NCBI RefSeq assembly: GCF_003576645.1 | Contig: NC_044920.1 | Coordinates: 13,683,931 to 13,747,930, forward strand | Length of the DNA stretch: 64,000 bases | Reading direction: 5' to 3' | Origin: Ipomoea triloba | Lineage: Eukaryota > Streptophyta > Magnoliopsida > Solanales > Convolvulaceae | Part shown: positions 57,221 through 64,000 of the stretch, piece by piece | How positions within the stretch are numbered: the first letter of the stretch is position 1 | How the letters are laid out: each line of letters opens with the position of its first letter | Program-made: the position numbers and the translations under genes | Notes under the pieces: generated by a model | Database searches by the model: none | Told to the model about the DNA's origin: nothing | What the model saw: only the letters and a program-made list of their open reading frames with translations

Positions 57221-58722
57221 TCAAAATCTCTGCAACATATCCAGAAACTAAGATTTTCAAAACATTCTTTCTTTCCTGTACATAATTAGTATTTTCTTCC
57301 CACATCTCAAAACATTTATTTCATTCAAAATCAAGCTGATTTGCCCATAGGCCTTCGAGTATTATGACACAAGCATACTTAAACATTTAACCAACAATAA
57401 TACCGTGGAAAACAATTTAATCATAGTTTGAAATCATACCCAAATTTTCTGAAAATTAAAATCTGGACAGAACATTCTGGACGCCTGTGGACGCATGGTG
57501 GACGCGCGTCCACCTTGGCGTCCACACCTACGGCTTCTTCTCTTATTTTCCGAAAATCACTAGACGTCAGTGGACGCACGGTGGACGCGCGTCCACTGGG
57601 GCGTCCACTCACACGGCAGTAGCTTTCTGGACAGCAAAACAGTGTAAAAACACCTATTTTGTTAACATTTTTCCTTGACATAAATTATATGGACGTAATT
57701 ATAGTATATACATGCATGCATACGTTAAAGTCATGCATATCAAGAGTAATATAAAGCTCAACCACATATTTTTACATAGAAATTAACTAAGAAGTTGAAA
57801 CTTAATCACATAGTTTTCATATTAAACTCCTAACTCCATAATACATATACCTATACAATTGTCCATTTTCAAGTGACTAGCCAACTTAAGGAATTTCCTT
57901 ACCTTTTTAGAAGCTTTAGAACCGAAACAAGCGTTGAAGTTCCTTATTCCCAAAAATCCACCGAAGGTCCTAAACAATTTCATCATAATAATAACATTCT
58001 CAAGAGTTCTTAATTTATGATTAAATCTTAGAAACAGTTCTAACTCACTAAACCAAATAACTTACTTGGTGTTAAAGAGCTTGAAGATTTTAGGCTATGG
58101 AGTTTCCTTTGAAGATCAACAATGGGGATGAAGAAACACTCTCTCTCCTCTCCTTATAATTTTCGGCCAAGGGGGGGAAGACTCACAAAATCTTGGAGGC
58201 TAAGTTAACATGATCTTATCCAAAAGAAATCATTATTTTAATTTATGATATTTTTGAAGAATGGATTTTCTAGACAGTTAGGGATTAAATCAGATAAATT
58301 CTTGGTGGAAAATAGCTTAATTCGGGAAATTCTTAATACCAAAATTATTCTAAAATTAATCCCGATACTAATCACCCAAATTACGAATTTTTCAGCACAT
58401 CGCGAAATTTAGCGGTTCGCAGGCTCGTAACAAGTTCCATCCTTATAACTCATCTAGTATCAATCTTAACTAAGTAGAATGTTCATAATTAATCACATTA
58501 TGCAATATAATCCATTTCTTATGGAAATTCGAACCAAATATGTGTCCCTAAAATTTTCACGGTTCGTGCTTGGTACGTAGATCGTAACTTATTAATAACT
58601 ATTTTTTTAAAAAATATTTTCTGAAAGTACCAGGGTTCATTTCATAAATATTATAGCTTAAAATAAAAATATTTATTCCTCGAACTCAAAAATTATCGGA
58701 ATAGGTGAGGGGTTACAGTTTC

Positions 58723-59165
58723 CATAGTTAATTGTGCTTTTCCCTCGCTCAATTCCTGTGATTTTAACTCTTTCGGGTTTTGGTATATGTACCCATATGT
58801 GATAGGCACTTCAGTGGTTGGCATTAAATCAGTTATAGGTACCCATATGTGACAGGCACTTGAGTGGTTGGCATTAAATCATAGAACCCAAGGATGGTGT
58901 TCTTTTGGTTGCTGATATGGGAGGTAATGTTGTTTTAAATCAGTTATATATTTAGTTTCATATCACTTGGTAGTTATGAGCTATTGTATCAGGCTAATAT
59001 TCATCATGATCTTGCTGAACTTTTTCGGATTGGTGGGAAGGTAATTGTTTTAATTTCTATAAAGCTTGTATTACTTTTTTATGCTTAGTAAAGATAAAGT
59101 CCATCATTGTTTTACTTTATGTTGGATAATTGACAATTGTATTGTGCATTTGCGCCTTGTCTCTG
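58723..59165 (+). other. Unassigned exon-like pieces in CACTA-2
   Basis: Contains a two-copy direct repeat (a 'GTACCCATATGTGA.AGGCACTT' unit near 58788 and 58837). A short open piece, 'YQANIHHDLAELFRIGGK', lies at about 58983-59040, ending at a GGTAATTG donor-like site. The latter looks exon-derived, but I could not name the gene. Confidence 0.3.
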
Positions 59166-59169
59166 CCAC

Positions 59170-59275
59170 AAAATGAATGTACAGACTAATGGTGGCTTTA
59201 TAATGAGTGCAAGCCATAATCCTGAGTGGTCCAGAATATGATTAGGGCATCAAGATAGAGTTCTTTAAATTTGAT
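59170..59275 (+). pseudogene. Captured phosphoglucomutase exon piece (active-site loop)
   Basis: Reads 'TNGGFIMSASHNP' and, after a one-base shift, 'GPEYD*GIK'. This is the phosphoserine loop of phosphoglucomutase, where the Ser of SASHNP carries the phosphate, followed by the conserved GPEYDWGIK with Trp changed to a stop. The match is to the alpha-D-phosphohexomutase family. Together with the pieces at 59717 and 59901 it indicates a plant PGM gene as the source. It is non-functional. Confidence 0.8.
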
Positions 59276-59317
59276 CCCTGGTTGCTACTTTTGTATTTGT
59301 ACCTTATAAATTGTATG

Positions 59318-59495
59318 AACTATGAAGATAAGTTCTTCACTGCTGTTGAAGTTACTGCTGGGAACAGGTAGGGTGCAAAGAATGATGATATATGTACTGA
59401 GCTAAGCTTGATTGTATCTTATTGTGGGAAAAGAAAACAGAAAAATGCACTTCTTCTTGATGACCTTCTTCTTGAAATTGCTAAGAAGGTATGCA
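59318..59495 (+). pseudogene. Captured fragment(s): SMC3-hinge-like piece and an unassigned exon
   Basis: 59325-59368 reads 'YEDKFFTAVEVTAGNR', very like the start of the SMC3 cohesin hinge (FFTAVEVTAGNSLF in the family). It is followed by a stop, then in the same or an adjoining frame by 'GAKNDDICTELSLIVSYCGK' and 'KNALLLDDLLLEIAKK' up to a GTATGC donor-like site at 59489. The second part is not SMC3 as I know it, and its source is unknown. The SMC3 assignment rests on about 15 residues. Confidence 0.45.
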
Positions 59496-59716
59496 ATCCA
59501 ACTCCACATCAATTGACTTTATAATAATATTGGTTACATTTATAATTTTTGGACTAAATTAGTCTGTGTATATAGGATTTGGATTATTTAGTATGTGTGT
59601 ATAGGATTTGGATTATTTAGTATGGGTGTTGCAGCTGGATGGGTGTTGCAGTTTATAAAATTTCTGAAGTATGGAATTAGTGGACTTCATTTTTCAAGCA
59701 TGATATCTTATTGTCA

Positions 59717-59812
59717 GGAATGTGAATCTGAAGGAGCCAATAAGATGATTGCATATCTTAGAGAACTAATCTCTACCAGTAAGGCTGGTGATATGTATGG
59801 TAAGCTTGCTTC
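59717..59812 (+). pseudogene. Captured phosphoglucomutase exon (C-terminal region)
   Basis: After an acceptor-like TATTGTCAG the frame reads '[17 protein letters not shown]' and '[12 protein letters not shown]'. This fits the plastid-type PGM segment before the last domain. In working genes it continues into a 'DP(V)DGSVASKQG' exon, which here appears at 59901 after an intron. Retention of intron-like sequence shows genomic capture and not a processed copy. Confidence 0.75.
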
Positions 59813-59900
59813 ACACATTTAGCAAAAGAATTCCAGACCTTGAATTCTTTTCACTTACTAATCTCTTTTGGTTAACTCAATTCATATGCTTTTGTCTCAG

Positions 59901-59980
59901 GTAGATGAAAGTGTTGCATCCAAATAGGGAGTTCGAGTTGTGTTCACTGATGGATCAAGGATCATCTTTAGATTATCGGT
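59901..59980 (+). pseudogene. Captured phosphoglucomutase exon (phosphate-binding end)
   Basis: After a TTTTGTCTCAG acceptor the frame reads 'VDESVASK', a stop, then 'GVRVVFTDGSRIIFRLS'. These are the last-domain residues of plant PGM, ending just before the Gly-Thr-Gly phosphate loop, which is missing. The lost Gln codon (now TAG) makes it a pseudogene. PGM interconverts glucose 1- and 6-phosphate; the plastid form feeds starch synthesis. Confidence 0.8.
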
Positions 59981-60359
59981 CTGCATAAACCTCCTATAAT
60001 TGTATATTATTGCTTATTCTATGGTAATTTCTTGCAGGTTCCATTTTTCATAGTTGTGGTGCTGTGTTTAAATGCAGAGAAATTAATGAATATATGTGAT
60101 TTTGTGAATATATTGTTGAATATTCTTCTAGTGCATACATGTAAATTATGCTAACTCATAATTCTCTATGAATGCATTTTAAATGCTTCTTGAGTTCATC
60201 AATAAATTATATTGTAATAATGTATTATGCCAATGGAGTGAGTGTGTGAAGCAATAAAATATATAGTGTTTTTGTTGTTCTATTTCTAACAATAATATAT
60301 ATATAAATATATATATATATATTTATTTATTTATTTATATTTATATTAATTTTTTTATC

Positions 60360-60641
60360 TAAAAAAAAAGGTATCCACGTCACCTCTTCCCAAAGAGGTG
60401 ATGTGGATACTTTTTCTAATTTAAAAAATAAAACAAGAATTTACGGCACCTCTTTCCAAAGAGGTGTCGCGGATACATTTTTAATTTAAAATAAAAAATG
60501 AATCCGCGAGCTTTCCGCGACACCTTAACAGGTGACGCGGAAAGCTTAGGCCTATCTGCGACACTGGAATTCGTTACACCCGCTACAGGTGTAGTGGATT
60601 CTCTTTTATAGGTGTAGTTGATTTGCTATTTTGTACTAGTG
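60360..60641. repeat. Right subterminal region of CACTA-2
   Basis: Inverted pairs 'CACCTCTT..CAAAGAGGTG' (60378-60403 and 60448-60467), 'TTTCCGCGACACC..GGTGACGCGGAAA' (60510-60544) and 'CACCCGCTACAGGTGTAGTGG' (60576-60598) mirror the left end in style. They are probable transposase-binding sites. Confidence 0.75.
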
Positions 60642-60644
60642 CTT

Positions 60645-61454
60645 GCAAAAGGTGTTTCCCCTTTCACCTCTCGTGAGGGGCAGTTTGTTACTGCCTGTAC
60701 CTTGCGAGAAGTGGGTTGTTTATTGCTTTTAGGTCCGCTATAGCGGAATGTTATTCTTTATAAGAATAAAGTGGAAATCAAATTAATTGTAGAATTAATG
60801 TTGTTAAAAGCGATTGATGTGGTGAACAAGAAACACCTTCGGGTGATTCCTATGTTGTTATTATACTCGAGAGTATAATGTGGATTCACCTCAATCGAAC
60901 GATGTTACTGAACATGAATATCAAGACGTTGACATGTTCGGGCCTACATCAAGAATGTGGGGGTGAGGCATTTATCTTTTGGACAAGCAAAAACCTTTTA
61001 ACAAAGGTTCCCTGCAAGTAACTCGATAAGGTTCCTTACGAGTGATGGATAGATTTTAGTTATCCTATTAATACTTGAAATGTGGGGGGCGGCTTGCCAA
61101 ATGTAATTTTGTTCTTAGTACTCAAAGTCCACGTTTCGGACATGATAAATCAGAATTTCATCGTTCTATGAAGATGTTTTTCTATGAAGGTCTATTGAGG
61201 GACCTAAAAACCGAACTCAAAGCTAGACGTAGCAAGTGAGTAATGATTTGAGGAAAATCCTGTAATTCAGATTTTCTAACTTACATATTAGAATGTGTTG
61301 AGCACACTCTAACTTGTTAACTAGAAAATGAAATGGATTTGGTCAAGAGTTGAAAAATCATTTGGTCCAGATTTTCTAACTTACTTGTTAGAGTATGATT
61401 CAGGTACTCTAACTTGTTTATTAGAAAATGAACTAGATTTTCTATCTTGTTTGA
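60645..61454 (+). other. Copia A internal sequence before RT
   Basis: Eroded coding sequence. At 61271-61370 and 61371-61436 there is a 100-bp direct duplication starting ATTTTCTAAC, with a third partial copy at 61436. It inserts extra 'LTYLLEYDSG'-like units just before the RT start. Confidence 0.55.
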
Positions 61455-62460
61455 TAGAAAATGAGCCTCGAACGTACATGGAAGCTGTGACTTCTACAGA
61501 AGAACCAATGTGGAAAGAGGCTATTAAAAGTGAAGTGGACTCTATTCTTCAGAATCACACTTGGGAACTCGTTAATCTTCCTCCAGGTAGTAAACCCTTA
61601 GGATCCAAGTGGGTCTTTAAAAGGAAGATGAAATCGGACAGTTTCATAGAGAAGTATAAGGCTAGACTTGTAATCAAGGGTTATAGGCAACGCGGGGGCC
61701 TTGATTAGTTCGACACATAATCTCCCGTAACAAGAATAAACTCCATTCGGTTGATACTTGCCATAGCTGAGTTGCGAAATTTAGAAGTTCATCAAATGGA
61801 CATGAAAACAGCTTTTCTTAAATGGCGAGTTAGATGAAGAAATCTATATGGAACAACCCAAAGGGTTTGTTGTTCCGGGCCAAGAAAGGAAAGTCTGTAA
61901 GTAGGTTAAATCGTTATATGGGTTAAAACAAGCGCCTAAGCAATGGCCCGAGAAGTTTGACCATGCGATGTTAACCAATGGTTTTAAAATAAACGAGAGT
62001 GACAAGTGTGTCTACGTTAAGGAAACGGTAAACGAGTATGTCATTCTTTGTTTATACGTGGATGATATACTCATCATCGGTAGTAATGATCGGATGATCA
62101 AATCTACCAAAAACATGTTAAATGCGAGATTTGACATGAAAGATATGGATTTAGCTAATTTAATCCTCGGGATTAAAATCATTAGAAGACCTGACGGTCT
62201 TGTGTTGAGTCAATCTCATTATATTGACAAAATCCTTGAAAAATTCAACAAGGATGATGATCAATTGGCTAGAACACCATTTGATACAAACATCCATCTA
62301 ACCAAGAACCATGGAGAGGGTATTTCTTAAGTAGAATATTCTCGGGTTATTGGTAGTTTGATGTATCTTATGAGCTGTACTAGACCGGATATTGCCTTTG
62401 CGGTTAGTAAACTCAGTAGATATGCGAGTAACCCCGGTGATATGCACTAGAAGGCAATAG
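61455..62460 (+). pseudogene. Copia A reverse transcriptase
   Basis: From 61457 the frame reads 'ENEPRTYMEAVTSTEEPMWK', 'NHTWELVNLPPGSKPLGSKW' and 'KYKARLVIKGYRQR', a stop at 61706, then with shifts 'LEVHQMDMKTAF', 'EEIYMEQPKGFVV' and 'LYGLKQAPKQW'. The block 61968-62330 carries 'LCLYVDDILIIGSND' with the catalytic YVDD, then 'MKDMDLANLILGIKI' and 'LVLSQSHYIDKIL'. A frameshift follows at about 62330. The enzyme would copy element RNA into DNA, but the shifts and stops prevent translation of a full polyprotein. The sequence is close to that at 2153-3974. Confidence 0.9.
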
Positions 62461-62996
62461 TAAAGGTTATGAGATACCTGAAGTATACTCGTGACTTTGG
62501 ACTGCACTATACCAGATATCCTGCTGTACTTGAAGGGTATAGCGACGCTAACTGGATATCGGATATTAAGGACTCTAAGTCCACGAGTGGCTATGTGTTT
62601 ACCCTAGCAGTTGCATGGAAATCTTCTAAACAGACGGTGATAGCTAGATCCACGATGGAATCTGAGCTGATAGCCTTGGACAAATGTTGTGAAGAGACTG
62701 AATGGCTACGCCATTTTCTAGAAGATATTCCTAATTGGGAAAGACCTGTACCTCTAATTTGTGTGCACTGTGATAGTCAGGCCACACTTGGACGAGTACG
62801 GAGTCATATGTATAATGGAAAGTCTAGACATATACGTCGTAGACATAATACCATTAGACAACTTCTCACAACAAGTATTGTCTCGGTTGACTACGTGAAG
62901 TCAAAAGACAATATAGCGAATCCGCTAACCAAAGGGTTGAGCAAAGAAGTCGTGGAGAAGCTTACACGAGGAATGGGTCTAAAGCCCTTGGTATAA
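62461..62996 (+). pseudogene. Copia A RNase H domain
   Basis: An open frame to the polyprotein end with the expected acidic residues: D in '[12 protein letters not shown]', E in '[14 protein letters not shown]' and D in '[13 protein letters not shown]'. The end reads '[20 protein letters not shown]' and 'GMGLKPLV'. This domain looks intact in sequence but is separated from RT by a frameshift. RNase H degrades the RNA of the RNA-DNA hybrid during reverse transcription. Confidence 0.9.
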
Positions 62997-63584
62997 AAAG
63001 TCTCATAGTGGATACCCAACCTAGCTGGCACCTAGGTTCAATGGGATAACTAAATTATAGAACGGAGCGTGTCACTGTAGGGGGTCCCGGACTTCCTACT
63101 ATTCCTCGTTAAGAATAGTTGCTCGCGCACGAGGTTAGCATGTTGATGTTTTAATGATTCGATTGTCATCTGACATATGCTGTGTATGCAATGTCGATGG
63201 ACATATGTTGAGTTGCGGGAAACTCGGGAAAGAATCACCTATGTGAGAGAGAAGTGAGGGTCGCTTCAAAGGAGAATTGAACATGGCTCAATTCTTTAGA
63301 AACTCTTGCAGAACCAGGAATGGTGACCCACGACCAAAATGAGCATAGTCATGAGAATAGAGCATGGTTGGGAGGTTCCTGTGTGAGATATGTCATCGTC
63401 ACATAAACGGCAGTCGGTTCAAAGACATCGTGTTATACTATACAGTCAGTAGGGTAAATGTATCTTCACGAGGGAAGATTCAAAGGGTAACACTTACCTA
63501 TCCTATGCAGGGATCGACCGTTGAACACAGTTGTTTCTGATTTCAAAACAACCCTGAAAATCAATTTTCATTCATGTGGGGGAT
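62997..63584 (+). other. Copia A 3' UTR and polypurine tract
   Basis: Untranslated sequence ending in ATGTGGGGGAT just before the LTR, the plus-strand primer. It aligns with 1590-2152 on the other strand. Confidence 0.75.
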
Positions 63585-64000
63585 TGTTGGAAAAATAGCA
63601 TAAAATGGCAATTTTTAGTGGCTATTTTGTGGTACAAATATATGTGGAGTCCACTTCCGATTTGGGTCGGGTCAAAGTGGATTCGGGTTCTTCGTAGTTA
63701 GACGAAGAGATTGATATATAGTACGCACAAAACGGATAATGGGTGAATGAGAAATTGGTTCTCAAAGTTGACTCATTTGAGTTGGAAAAATGGTGGGAAA
63801 AGCTTTGAAGTAAACTTTTGTCCCACATTGGTTTGGGAAGTGGGTTTGCACCACTATTTATACAAGAGCCTTTCTAAAGCTTAGTGAATTGTATAGCATA
63901 GAGGCTCTCTCTCGCGCGCAGGGGGGGTGCAAATCAAATCCTGAAATGAGCCTAAAAAGGCTTGACTCGTGAATCGTAAAACGTTTTATCCTGGGAAACC
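63585..64000 (+). repeat. 3' LTR of Copia A, cut by the window edge
   Basis: The first 416 bp of the LTR, starting TGTTGGAAAAATAGC. It differs from the 5' LTR by scattered substitutions (for example GGGGTCC to GGAGTCC), by a longer G run near 63921, and by lacking the second copy of the 'CTTGAAAAGGCTTGACT' repeat. Right terminus and target duplication lie outside. Confidence 0.9.

Larger units (their letters stand above)
55687..58717. mobile_element. Gypsy-type solo LTR-2 (3,031 bp) inside CACTA-2
   Basis: Starts TGTAACACCCCGCC and ends GAGGGGTTACA. GTTTC lies on both sides (55682-55686 and 58718-58722). It contains a minus-strand ORF (56039-56650), a four-unit minisatellite with a 49-50-bp period (57031-57220, core GGGCCATGGCA) and two copies of a GTGGACGCGCGTCCAC palindromic block (57478-57615). 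No RT, integrase or gag was seen, so a solo LTR is the best explanation. The similar terminal motif to LTR-1 suggests the same Gypsy branch but a different family. Confidence 0.88.
54186..60641 (+). mobile_element. CACTA-2, a CACTA element carrying captured gene fragments
   Basis: 6,456 bp, CACTAGTACA at the left and the complement of CACTAGTACAAAA at the right. CTT lies directly outside both ends (54183-54185 and 60642-60644). Subterminal zones contain CACTACACCT/AGGTGTAGTGG and GCGACACC/GGTGTCGCGG palindromic repeats. No TNP2 or Ulp1 sequence was recognised. Instead it holds a Gypsy-type solo LTR (55687-58717) and, downstream, exon-like pieces resembling plastidial phosphoglucomutase and SMC3. 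It is therefore non-autonomous and of the gene-capturing kind. Confidence 0.88.
48830..64000 (+). mobile_element. Copia element A with nested insertions, running off the right edge
   Basis: 5' LTR 48830-50034, internal region 50035-63584, 3' LTR from 63585 to beyond 64000. Its internal region is expanded by a solo LTR (50201-52831) and a CACTA element (54186-60641). Removing both leaves about 4.5 kb of damaged coding sequence. RT and RNase H are still recognisable; gag is largely gone. The left flank TATTC (48825-48829) should recur after the 3' LTR outside the window. Confidence 0.9.

Overview
This is a stretch of plant nuclear genome, from a dicot-like species. It has spliced genes with GT-AG introns, plant-type Copia and Ty3/Gypsy LTR retrotransposons, CACTA (En/Spm), Mutator-like, hAT-like and Harbinger-like DNA transposons, LINE remnants, long AT microsatellites and two single-N ambiguities (17403 and 41616). 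The species cannot be fixed from the sequence. Nothing bacterial, organellar or viral was seen. Most of the window is transposons inserted into one another. One host gene is convincingly intact: a ten-coding-exon PDCD2/Tsr4-family gene on the minus strand at 37463-41546, with a probable extra 5' UTR exon near 43.5 kb.

Region by region. 1-3974: a decayed minus-strand Copia element (LTR, RNase H and RT pieces). 3975-8860: a fragment of a GC-rich hAT-like MITE, then a 5'-truncated non-autonomous LTR element with a long unrecognised ORF and its 3' LTR. 8861-12768: pieces of a Mutator-like element (PB1-like transposase N-terminus, small coiled-coil/TM ORF), a LINE 3' end, a minisatellite and a hAT-like MITE with perfect 8-bp target duplications. 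12769-18851: a CACTA element with 3-bp target duplications, carrying remnants of TNP2, DUF4216, a Ptta/En-Spm-type domain and an Ulp1-type protease. 20036-21405: a solo LTR. 21479-31778: a hAT-like MITE split by a 9.8-kb Copia element (Copia B), which itself holds a Harbinger-like MITE caught in a perfect 3 x 310-bp triplication and another hAT-like MITE. 31779-37462: unclassified repeats, foldback elements, tRNA-Ile-derived fragments and AT-rich spacer. 37463-43660: the PDCD2-family gene, with a 257-bp solo LTR in its second coding intron. 43745-44603: an 859-bp palindrome next to its presumed promoter. 45161-48829: a MITE, a GRF zinc-finger gene, a convergent PB1-like ORF and a LINE fragment. 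48830-64000: a Copia element (Copia A, running off the right edge) that contains a Gypsy-type solo LTR and a second CACTA element. That CACTA holds another solo LTR and captured gene fragments resembling plastidial phosphoglucomutase and the SMC3 hinge.

The genes do not form a pathway. The order of events can be read from the nesting: LINE, then Copia A, then CACTA-2, then solo LTR-2 on the right; hAT-like MITE, then Copia B, then its internal MITEs in the middle. Target-site duplications that I could align by eye support most boundaries. Several observations bear on small-RNA production and gene capture: the promoter-proximal palindrome, the gene fragments in CACTA-2, and the convergent GRF/PB1-like ORF pair, which may occur at two loci.
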